Origin: JAKORR01 sp964608495
Lineage (GTDB): Bacteria > Armatimonadota > Zipacnadia > Zipacnadales > FEN-943
DNA: 33,365 nucleotides
Direction: 5' to 3'
NCBI GenBank assembly: GCA_964608495.1
Contig: CAZSOQ010000027.1
Span: forward strand, 1 to 33,365
Both the position numbers and the translations under genes were made by a program. The notes below the pieces were generated by a model that worked only from the letters and a program-made list of their open reading frames with translations, searched no databases and was not told the origin of the DNA. Every line of letters starts with the position of its first letter. Positions within the stretch are counted from its first letter, which is position 1. Shown here piece by piece: positions 22,929 through 30,207 of this stretch.

Positions 22929-24045
22929 GCCCAGGGTAAATGCAGACCGTGAGGAATGAACCGACGGCTTTGCTGAAGGGGGCACGAGGCAGGGCCCAGG
23001 CAAGATACGATATCAGAAGCGCCGGGATTCCTCTCCGTCGGTAGGCCTCGACCTGGGCCTCGCAACCCATGCCCCCTGCTGCCGGCAGTACCCCGCATGT
23101 GCCCGTGGGACAGAACTCGCCGAGTTGCCGGTCGAGTTCGTCAACTGCTTCGGGGCTGGACACCGGTGAGCATACCCAGGCCAGCACCGAGAAGGGCAGT
23201 GCGTTCGACGTGGAGCGGACCGCCACCCGCCACTGCCCCGGGCTTGGGCAGTGGATCAGCACCCCGCCCCTCGGTCCCTCGCACATGCTGAACGGAAGGC
23301 TGATGTTGCTCCCGGTCTCGAAGCGGGCCATGTACGCGTCGAGAGCCACGGCGAGTTCGTCGCTCAAGTGCGGCCGCTCCTCATCGGGAAGATCACCCAC
23401 ACGCTCGAGTGCCGCCATGACGTCGTCCTCGCTGGGGTCGGGAGGTAGCTGTAGAGCGGCATCGGCGAACTCGTTCAGCGCTTGGTCGAGTTCGGGCGCC
23501 GACGGATCTACCTCTGTCACCCCCTGGCCCCTTACCTGGCCGTCCCCCAAGGTCACCACGCAGCTACCATTGGGCGAGGTCAGCGCAACCTGCGCGCCGG
23601 AAAGCTCAGTGTTGGGCCCAGGCAGGGGACCGAGGAAGAGCATCGTGCTGCCGCCGCTTTCTTGCAGACTTCGGGCAGGAGCCACCTGGGGTACGCTCAC
23701 AATGCCCTCCGCCTCCCATTCGCCTCCCCAACGCCCGTCAAGAACCACAGCCGTTGAGCCTTCCGCTGTGGCGGAGACGACCCGGTTCACCGCCCTGCCT
23801 GGGCCGAGGAACGCCTCAATCAACCATGCTGCGTCCGCTTGATCGAGCGCCTGATCGCCGTTGAGGTCAAAGACTCGATCAAAGGTGCCCTCAGGGTCGT
23901 GCGCCTGCCGCCAGGCGGCGAAGAACAACGTTAGGTCATTGGGTCCTATCCGCCCGTCCCCATCGAAGTCACCAGGTACCTGAGCAAGCGCCGCGCCAAC
24001 CCACAACGTCACGAGCCAAACCGCAACGAACCGCAGCGGCCTCAC
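22726..24045 (-). CDS. Exported protein with N-terminal dockerin-type repeats (N-terminal part of a frameshifted gene)
   Basis: A GTG at 24043-24045 is preferred as start because GGAGG lies 8 bases upstream; the GTG at 24052-24054 directly abuts that Shine-Dalgarno. The signal peptide (LRFVAVWLVTLWVGAALAQ) is followed at once by two dockerin type I/EF-hand-like calcium motifs, GDFDGDGRIGPNDL and DLNGDQALDQADA (about residues 25-85). The rest, to about residue 345, is an Asp/Glu/Ser-rich extracellular-type sequence without a recognised domain. The part beyond about 22980 reads as Arg/Gly/Pro-rich sequence typical of an out-of-frame GC-rich gene, and the sensible frame continues in the overlapping downstream frame. 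Removing one base makes a continuous frame of 751 codons from 24045 to 21792. It may be a true frameshift mutation or an assembly error. Confidence 0.7.
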   Translation of the reverse strand: MRPLRFVAVWLVTLWVGAALAQVPGDFDGDGRIGPNDLTLFFAAWRQAHDPEGTFDRVFDLNGDQALDQADAAWLIEAFLGPGRAVNRVVSATAEGSTAVVLDGRWGGEWEAEGIVSVPQVAPARSLQESGGSTMLFLGPLPGPNTELSGAQVALTSPNGSCVVTLGDGQVRGQGVTEVDPSAPELDQALNEFADAALQLPPDPSEDDVMAALERVGDLPDEERPHLSDELAVALDAYMARFETGSNISLPFSMCEGPRGGVLIHCPSPGQWRVAVRSTSNALPFSVLAWVCSPVSSPEAVDELDRQLGEFCPTGTCGVLPAAGGMGCEAQVEAYRRRGIPALLISYLAWALPRAPFSKAVGSFLTVCIYPGHERRCEEPAEGLLHLRPTGRIRKPRDTSAGREDRGAHGLRAHALGRDLQGQGGPRPLRRASRESEEV

Positions 24046-24322
24046 TGCCCTCACCTCCGAATCGGTCGGCAGCCATGCCGAAGGTCAACGGGCGTGAACC
24101 CAGTGGCACGCAACCGATAGAGGGAGCTTCGGGTCTAGCTCGACGTGGGAGAGGTACTACCAGGAAGTCACGGCCCGAGGTACAGCAGTGGTCCCCACCA
24201 GCGCGCCTATCCCCCATTTCGCGAGACCTACCAGGCCTCGGCGGCAAGGCAAGGCGCCGCCCTCCATGACCAAGCAGACACCCCAAAGGCGCATCCCCAG
24301 TTCCTACATCGCAGTGACAATG

Positions 24323-25477
24323 CTAGTGTATCACAGAAAAATCAGGACACCAAGCACCGTTCGGGGAGATCGCGCCTGGCCCGCGAAGACCGGCCTGTGC
24401 ACAAGAGACGGTACTCCTCGCGGCGCACTCATGCCAGTCCAGCCACCGGGCGAACCAGTCGAAGGCCTTGCGGCCGCTGAACTCGTGCCCCCCGTCGAAG
24501 ACGTCGAAGTCCGCCCGCTCCGGCACGCCGACCACCTCGTACACCCGCGCGATCTGCGCGTGCTGGGTCAGCGAGTCCTCTATCGGGAAGCCCGCGTCCG
24601 CCTTGCCGTTCTCGACCAGCAGCGGCCTGGGCGCTATCAGGGCCGCCAGCTCCCACATCTCGTCCAGGTACTCCAGGAAGCACGACGGCGTCTGCACCCC
24701 GCAGGTGTTGTCCATGGCCAGTGCGTAGGCCCCGAACCGGCTCACATAGCAGCTCACGCAGGCCGCCCTGATCCGCTCGTCCAGCGCCGCCAGCCAAAGG
24801 GTCATCGTTCCCCCGTAGGACAGCCCCACAGCGCCGATGCGCTCAGGGTCCACCTCGGGCCGCGACTGCAGGTAGTCAATCCCGCGCCGCGCGTCCCACA
24901 CGTTGCACAGCAGCATGTTCCGGCCCAGCAGCTCGGCCTTGAGCATCATGATGTTGCACGGATCCCGCTGGCCCAGCCGCTCACTGGCGTAGCGCCTCTC
25001 GCCGAAGTTGCGGTGGTCCGGCGCCAGCACCACGTACCCCCGCTCGGCGAACTGGCGGGCGTAGTCGTAGTTATGTGCCTCGATGTTGCTCCGCCGGTCC
25101 GCGTCGCCGTGATCCAGCCCCACCACGTCGTCCTTCCCGTTCCCGTGGCCGTGCAGCGCCATGATGCCCGGCCGCCGCTCCCCGGCCCTGATGCCCTTCG
25201 GCACCAGCAGCCAGCACGGCACCGTCATCATCGCCTCGCTCTGGAACAGCACCCGTCGCCGCACCCACTGCCCCTCGTCGTGCTCCTCGGTGACCTCCGG
25301 CTCCAGGGGAACCGTCTCCTCCGGCCAGCCGTGCATCGCCGCCACCAGGGCCTCTCGCACCGTGCCCTGCCAGGCCGCCAGGTCCAACCCTCGCTCCAGG
25401 TCGAAGCTGAGCCGCCGGGGACGATGCTCGTACACGTACTCGATCCAGCGTAGCAGGTCCAGATTGCGCTCGGCCAT
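24323..25477 (-). CDS. Alpha/beta hydrolase (dienelactone-hydrolase/acetyl-esterase-like)
   Basis: 384 residues. The ATG at 25475-25477 follows AGGGAGGG. The serine-hydrolase triad can be proposed: Ser220 in the nucleophile elbow GLSYGG, Asp294 in ENGKADAGFP, and His331 in FDGGHEF. The oxyanion-side motif is MALHGHGNGK, and GYVVLAPDHRNFGERR follows. The family hydrolyses ester bonds of small or acylated carbohydrate substrates, and the substrate here is unknown. There is no signal peptide, so it is cytoplasmic. About 35 residues after WFARWLDWHE have no hydrolase character (Cys/Pro/Gly-rich) and may reflect loss of the ancestral stop. It stands alone between the dockerin gene and the BY-kinase gene. 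Confidence 0.87.
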   Translation of the reverse strand: MAERNLDLLRWIEYVYEHRPRRLSFDLERGLDLAAWQGTVREALVAAMHGWPEETVPLEPEVTEEHDEGQWVRRRVLFQSEAMMTVPCWLLVPKGIRAGERRPGIMALHGHGNGKDDVVGLDHGDADRRSNIEAHNYDYARQFAERGYVVLAPDHRNFGERRYASERLGQRDPCNIMMLKAELLGRNMLLCNVWDARRGIDYLQSRPEVDPERIGAVGLSYGGTMTLWLAALDERIRAACVSCYVSRFGAYALAMDNTCGVQTPSCFLEYLDEMWELAALIAPRPLLVENGKADAGFPIEDSLTQHAQIARVYEVVGVPERADFDVFDGGHEFSGRKAFDWFARWLDWHECAARSTVSCAQAGLRGPGAISPNGAWCPDFSVIH

Positions 25478-25684
25478 TGTCGCCCTCCCTGCCCTCGGCC
25501 TTCACGCCGCGCGGGCCAAGTGTCCTCGGGAGCTTGTCCGGATCGGGGGATGCGCCGCCCTCGGCCCTGCCGGCCTCTGCTCAGGCCGAGCACTGGCGCG
25601 TCGGTCGCGCGGCGCCAGGCGCTTACTGCCGCCCGGCGCGAGGACAACAGGGCCCAGGGCAGCCGGCCGAGCCGTCTCGGGCCC

Positions 25685-27841
25685 TCAGAGCTGGTCCTGA
25701 CCGTTGTCCCCCTGCTCCTCCTGCCCCTGCGCAACGACCGACTGCAGCTCCTGCCCGTACCCGTAGTAGTAATAGTAGTAGTAATAGTAGTAGCCGCCGC
25801 GGGACAGGGGCACGCGGTTCAGCACGATGCCCAGGATCGGCGACCGCCCCGCCTCGAGCATCTGGCGCGCGCGCTCGAGCTCCCGCGCGTTGAGCTGGCC
25901 CGCCTGCACGACCATCACCACATGGTCGGAGTGGCCCGACAGCACAGCCGCGTCGGTGATCACCAGACACGGCGGCGAGTCCAGCAGCACAATATCGGCC
26001 ATCTCGCGCGCCTGCTCGATCGCCTCCCGAGCCCTCTCGCTCTCGAGCAGCCTGGCGGGGTTGGGCGGCAGCGGGCCCGAGGGCACGACCCGTAGGCCCG
26101 TGACGGCCGTCTCGCAGATCACGTCGGTCAGCTTCGCCTCGCCCACCACCACGTTCGTCAGGCCCCGGGAGTTGTCCAGATCGAAGAGGTGGTGCAGCGC
26201 CGGACGGCGCATGTCGGTGTCCAGCAGCAGCACCGACTGCCCCGCCTGCGCGTAGGCGGCCCCCAGGTTGCCCACGGTCATCGTCTTGCCCTCGCCCGCC
26301 AGGGCGCTCGTTATCAGCAACACCTTGCCAGGCTTCTCCCACAGCCGGAAGTTGATCTGCGAGCGAATACCCCTGTAGGCCTCCGCGTAGGGGCTCTTGG
26401 GCGAGGCGACCACCACCAGGGGGCTTTCCGTCTGCTCCAGGCGCGGCACCATGCCCAGATAGGTCATATCCGTGTACCGGCGGATGTCGTCCGGGTCATG
26501 GATCGTGTCGTCAATCAGCTCGAAGAAGATCGCCAGCGCACACGACGCCGCCAGCCCGAGGACGAAGGAGAAGATGAGCGCCTTGCTCAGTCGCGGCGTC
26601 TTTGACTGCGCCGATACCGCCCGGTCCAGCACCACCGCGCCCTCCGCCTTGATCGCCTCGTTCATCTGGTGCACTTGCAGGTCCGCGGCAAGCTGCTTCT
26701 GCATGTCCCGCAGCAGACTCAGGCGCGCCCCCAGCTCCTCGGTCCGCTGGTCCAGCCGGGCCGCCGACTTCGCCTCGGTCATCAGCTCGCCCACCGTCGC
26801 CTGAAGCGAGCCCTCCTTCGCCTGGAGCTGCACCAGGTTCCTCTGCAGGTCCTTCACTTCGTCGACCAGCTCGGCGTGGCCCTTGTCGACTGCGGCCGAG
26901 GTCGTCTCCACAGTGAGGGGCAGTTGGGCGATCTGGGCCTCCAGTTCCTTGACCCTGTCCTTCAGGTCCAGCACCGCGGGGTGGTCCGGGGTATAGCGGG
27001 CGAGCATATCCGCCAGGGCCGCCTGGTAGGACAGAAGCTGCTTGGATAGGCTCTCCCGCAGGGGGTTCTCGATCGGGTGCTTGTCCACCCTGTAGGGCTT
27101 GGAGCTGGCCAGTTGCTGCCTCGCCCGCTGCAGGTTGGCGCTGGCCGCGCTTACTTCGCTCTGCACCTGCTTGAGCTCGTCCGTGTAGCGCTGCAGCAGG
27201 TTCACGTACTGGCTTGCGCCTTCCGCCCCCACCGGCCCCATGGCCGTGCTCACACTGTACGCCTCGCGCAGCTTCTCCAACTGGGCGGTCACCTTCGTCA
27301 CTTCCTCCGTCGTCCGCTCCAGTTGGTTCTCGACGAACTGCCGAGCAGCCGTCTCGTAAGCTCTCTGGAAGTCCCCCACGACGACGACGAAGCTGTCCGC
27401 CGCCTCGTTCGCGAAGGCCATCGCCTGCTCCGGCGTTGGCGCGTCCGCCTGCACCGCGATCACGTCAGGCGGCTCCGTCCTCGCCCGCAGGGCCTCCACG
27501 ACCTCCGCGGGGTCCGCGATGATCCGCTGGCCACTCGTGCGCGCCGCCAGTTGCTGCGCGACCCGCTTGGCGTTCTCCGAGCTGGTCAGCAGCTTCGCGT
27601 AGGTGGACAGCGAGAGCTGGCTACCACCGATCCCGCGCCGCTCCCCCTTCACCACCACGCTGATGCCGGGCACCTGGGGCCGCATCAGCACTCGCGCCGT
27701 GGCCGAGTACTGCGTCGGGACCGTCAGCGAGTAGACCCCACCCGCCAGCGTCACCGTCAGCGTGAACAGCACCATCAGCACCCAGCGCTTTATCAGGGCA
27801 CGAAGGTAATCGCGTGGTTCCAGTTGGGCTGCCGTTTCCAT
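25685..27841 (-). CDS. Wzc-like polysaccharide co-polymerase/tyrosine autokinase (BY-kinase) with a ten-Tyr tail cluster
   Basis: 718 residues. The ATG at 27839-27841 has GGAGG 11 bases upstream. The N-terminal Wzz domain has TM1 at about 19-39 (RWVLMVLFTLTVTLAGGVYS), a long periplasmic coiled-coil region (about 190-390), and TM2 at about 417-440 (ALIFSFVLGLAASCALAIFF). The cytoplasmic BY-kinase domain has Walker A SALAGEGKTMTV, Walker A' LLLDTDMRRPAL, and Walker B DIVLLDSPP. The tail has ten consecutive Tyr (684-693) followed by Gly-Tyr-Gly, the autophosphorylation cluster. Such proteins control export and chain length of capsule or exopolysaccharide. No glycosyltransferase cluster, Wza or Wzb is adjacent, so it is an orphan here. 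A strong predicted promoter lies at 27884-27912. Confidence 0.93.
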   Translation of the reverse strand: METAAQLEPRDYLRALIKRWVLMVLFTLTVTLAGGVYSLTVPTQYSATARVLMRPQVPGISVVVKGERRGIGGSQLSLSTYAKLLTSSENAKRVAQQLAARTSGQRIIADPAEVVEALRARTEPPDVIAVQADAPTPEQAMAFANEAADSFVVVVGDFQRAYETAARQFVENQLERTTEEVTKVTAQLEKLREAYSVSTAMGPVGAEGASQYVNLLQRYTDELKQVQSEVSAASANLQRARQQLASSKPYRVDKHPIENPLRESLSKQLLSYQAALADMLARYTPDHPAVLDLKDRVKELEAQIAQLPLTVETTSAAVDKGHAELVDEVKDLQRNLVQLQAKEGSLQATVGELMTEAKSAARLDQRTEELGARLSLLRDMQKQLAADLQVHQMNEAIKAEGAVVLDRAVSAQSKTPRLSKALIFSFVLGLAASCALAIFFELIDDTIHDPDDIRRYTDMTYLGMVPRLEQTESPLVVVASPKSPYAEAYRGIRSQINFRLWEKPGKVLLITSALAGEGKTMTVGNLGAAYAQAGQSVLLLDTDMRRPALHHLFDLDNSRGLTNVVVGEAKLTDVICETAVTGLRVVPSGPLPPNPARLLESERAREAIEQAREMADIVLLDSPPCLVITDAAVLSGHSDHVVMVVQAGQLNARELERARQMLEAGRSPILGIVLNRVPLSRGGYYYYYYYYYYGYGQELQSVVAQGQEEQGDNGQDQL

Positions 27842-27883
27842 GTGCCACTGCGCCTCCAAGGTGCGCCAGGACACCCCGCTCCC

Positions 27884-27912
27884 AGTATAGAACCTGGTGA
27901 CTCGACCGTCAA
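27884..27912 (-). promoter_or_regulatory. Predicted sigma-70 promoter of the BY-kinase gene
   Basis: On the minus strand, TTGACG (complement of 27907-27912), an exact 17-base spacer and TATACT (complement of 27884-27889). Both hexamers match the consensus at 5 of 6 positions. It lies about 43 bases upstream of the start codon at 27841, so the gene appears to be transcribed independently of the PfkB gene behind it. Confidence 0.7.
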
Positions 27913-28105
27913 CGACGCCGGCTATGCGGCCCCGCGCTGGGCAAGGGGTCTGTTGAGTCACTCCATGGCCGCAGTTAGGTCTGTATTATGGCCTCGACCC
28001 GTGCTGTCCTCCGCTGGCACGCCTGCGCTCCCCTGCCGTCCCGCATCCCGGTCGGCCCTGCCCTCAAGCCGGCGGCCCTTCCCGGCCCCCGCGGCCCGGG
28101 CGATC

Positions 28106-29035
28106 CTACAGCTTCTCGCCCCGGTGCAGGAGATGCTCCACCTCCTCGAGGGTCGGCAGGCCCGCCCGCCCCCCGAGGGCCCGGCAGCTTAGAGCCGCGG
28201 CGGCCGAGGCGAAGCGCATGGCGGCCGGCAGGTCCTCTCCCCGCGCCACCGCGTAGGCGAAGGCCCCGTGATACACGTCGCCGGCCCCGGTGGTGTCCAC
28301 CACGCGCTCCATCTCGAAGGCCGGCTGGTGATGGCGCCCCGCCGGCGTGTAGGCCACGCTTCCCCTGGTACCCAGCGTGATGATGAGCGTCCCTCGCGTC
28401 CTGAGGCTCAGGACCCTGGCGGCCTCATCGGCGTCCTGCGCCCCCGACCAGCTCAGCGCGAAATCCTCCGGCAGAATCGGGAAGGAGACCGCCTCGAAGA
28501 GCCTGTCCAGCCCTTCCCTGGGCCTCTCAAGGTCCGCGACGACCGGAATCCCCTTCTCCTCGCACCAGCCGGCAAGTCGTATGCCAGCTTCGACGTGGTG
28601 GCCGTCCACCAGGACGGCCCGCGCGTCGAGAGCCCGGTCGCGGTCGAGGTCCGCGGGGCTCAAGGGCCCCAGACCGGGCGGTTGCCAGAAGATGGCCCGC
28701 CTGCCCGTGCCCTTCTCGGCCACGCAGAAGGCAAACTGCGACCGCCCACCCTCCACGACCTCCAGCCCCCAGGAGGTGTCCACTCCCGCCTCGCGGAAGG
28801 CCCGCACGATGTTCCGCCCGTAGGTGTCATCGCCCACGCGACCGATGAAGGCGATCCTGCCGCCCAGTCTGCCGATGGCGGCCGCGGCCGTCGCGCCCTG
28901 CCCTCCTCCCTGTTCCGACAGCTCCTCCAGGGGCCGCTTCTCGTCCAGTTGGGGGTACTCCTCGCAGACGCCGAGCACATCCCAGCAGCAGGAGCCCAGG
29001 CAGACAACGTCGTAACGGGGTGACCCACTACTCAC
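28106..29035 (-). CDS. PfkB-family carbohydrate kinase
   Basis: 309 residues, a ribokinase-like fold. PfkB proteins phosphorylate sugars or nucleosides with ATP. The start of the fold is YDVVCLGSCCWDVLGV. Further motifs are GGGQGATAAAAIGRLGGR (N-terminal glycine-rich signature), FIGRVGDDTYGRNIVRAFRE, and the C-terminal signature VDTTGAGDVYHGAFAYAV with the catalytic Asp in GAGD. The GTG at 29033-29035 is chosen because AGGTG lies about 9 bases upstream; GTG codons at 29044 and 29047 are alternatives. Gene order places it 58 bases downstream of the amidohydrolase gene on the same strand, so the two may form an operon for catabolism of a sugar or sugar-derived lactone. The exact substrate cannot be read from the sequence. 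Confidence 0.9.
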   Translation of the reverse strand: MSSGSPRYDVVCLGSCCWDVLGVCEEYPQLDEKRPLEELSEQGGGQGATAAAAIGRLGGRIAFIGRVGDDTYGRNIVRAFREAGVDTSWGLEVVEGGRSQFAFCVAEKGTGRRAIFWQPPGLGPLSPADLDRDRALDARAVLVDGHHVEAGIRLAGWCEEKGIPVVADLERPREGLDRLFEAVSFPILPEDFALSWSGAQDADEAARVLSLRTRGTLIITLGTRGSVAYTPAGRHHQPAFEMERVVDTTGAGDVYHGAFAYAVARGEDLPAAMRFASAAAALSCRALGGRAGLPTLEEVEHLLHRGEKL

Positions 29036-29093
29036 TTCGCACACCACCTGGCGGCCGCTTCGCGATTCGTGGTCGAGGCAGCGCCCGGGCCCC

Positions 29094-29909
29094 CTAGCCC
29101 CGGGCCGTCAGCCTCAGGATGTTGCCGCCGAGGATCTTGTCCGTGTCCTCGCGGGACAGGGCGAAGGCCCGCACCCAGGCGATGTCCTCCCCCAGGGCCA
29201 GGTCGTTGTCCGCGTTCCACGGATAGTCCAGCCCGTGCACCACTCGGTCCGCCCCCACCGTATCCAGCACCACCTTCACCCGGTGCGGCGGTATCTCATA
29301 CACGTTGTAGCGCCCGGACGCCTGCGTGAAGCCCGCGTACGCGTTCCTGTTGTTGTGCAGCACGGCGAGGGCCTCGTCGAACAGGGCGTACCCGCCCATG
29401 TGGTCAATGATCAGGGGCAGATTGGGGTGCGCCTGCGCCACCTCGTCCAGCAGCATGGGCCGATAGGTCTTGAGCAGCCCCCCGTGGCTGCCCGTGTGCA
29501 GGTGGATGGGAATCCCCAGTTCCTCCGCGGCCGTCCAGAAGGGGTCCAGGGCGGGATCGTCTAGCGCGATCTTCTGCACCGGCGGATGCACCTTCGCCCC
29601 CACCAGCCCCGCCGCCACGAACTCGCGCAGCCTGTCGGCGGACCCCGGCTCGGCCGGGTTCAGCGTCGCGAAGCCACGCAGCCTGGGGTACTCAGCCAGC
29701 CGGGCGAGCAGCCATTCGTTCGGGTCAGTGAACCCTGAGTCGCCGCCCTCCGGCCAACCCAGGCCCGGGTGCGGGAAGGGGGCGAAGACCACAGCTCCGT
29801 CCACGTCGTGCTTGTCCAGCAGTTCGATCAGTCGGGGGATGGTGCCGTCCTCGGGGTGGTCAGACAGCCCGAAAGGCGTGGCGCCTACGTGGCAGTGGCT
29901 GATGAACAT
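29094..29909 (-). CDS. Amidohydrolase family protein (amidohydrolase-2, PF04909-like)
   Basis: 271 residues. The ATG at 29907-29909 follows AGGGGAG with about 9 bases spacing. The metal-dependent TIM-barrel features are HCH (His5, His7) in ISHCHVG, VGAKVHPP, IPIHLHTGS, LIIDHMGGY, and a late HGLDYPWN Asp, followed by the typical end ILGGNILRLT. Family members are hydrolases or decarboxylases acting on lactones, aromatic acids or amides; some act on sugar lactones. No signal peptide is seen. Together with the PfkB kinase downstream it could form a small carbohydrate catabolic pair, which is an inference from neighbourhood only. Confidence 0.88.
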   Translation of the reverse strand: MFISHCHVGATPFGLSDHPEDGTIPRLIELLDKHDVDGAVVFAPFPHPGLGWPEGGDSGFTDPNEWLLARLAEYPRLRGFATLNPAEPGSADRLREFVAAGLVGAKVHPPVQKIALDDPALDPFWTAAEELGIPIHLHTGSHGGLLKTYRPMLLDEVAQAHPNLPLIIDHMGGYALFDEALAVLHNNRNAYAGFTQASGRYNVYEIPPHRVKVVLDTVGADRVVHGLDYPWNADNDLALGEDIAWVRAFALSREDTDKILGGNILRLTARG

Positions 29910-30100
29910 GATCTGCGTCTCCCCTTTGGCGGTGTTCGTCTCTCATCTCGACGCCATCCACTGCTGCGGTGTTCGGGGCCCCGGGATCGCAGGCTTAGAG
30001 CCACAGCCCACAGCCGCGCTCGCCGGCAAGCTTCCGCGCACACACCGTGAGCACCCCCCTCTCACCCGTCTCCTCAGGACGCGGGTGCCCAGAGCGGCGC

Positions 30101-30129
30101 TTGCCTTAGCGACCGAACCAGGTTATGTT
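30101..30129 (+). promoter_or_regulatory. Possible sigma-70 promoter of the GT-C-like membrane protein gene
   Basis: TTGCCT (30101-30106), a 17-base spacer and TATGTT (30124-30129). The match is moderate. It sits in the 298-base divergent region (29910-30207) between the amidohydrolase and the membrane-protein gene. I saw nothing else in that region. Confidence 0.35.
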
Positions 30130-30207
30130 TGCCGCGGCGCCTTCACCTGGCGTTCCTGGCCATTGTGCGCCAATCCGGGATTCTACAGCAAGGGAAGCTT
30201 TCGCGCC

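Noticed and set aside
24188..25453. A 421-residue open frame antisense to the alpha/beta hydrolase
   Set aside because: Low-complexity His/Arg/Pro-rich translation with no domain, against a clear hydrolase triad on the other strand.
25740..25800. GTA/ATA trinucleotide run considered as a CRISPR-like or intergenic microsatellite
   Set aside because: It is the in-frame tyrosine-cluster coding sequence of the BY-kinase.
29470..30207. Upstream extension of the GT-C-like protein frame
   Set aside because: It overlaps the amidohydrolase gene on the other strand and lacks homology; the membrane protein starts sensibly at 30208.
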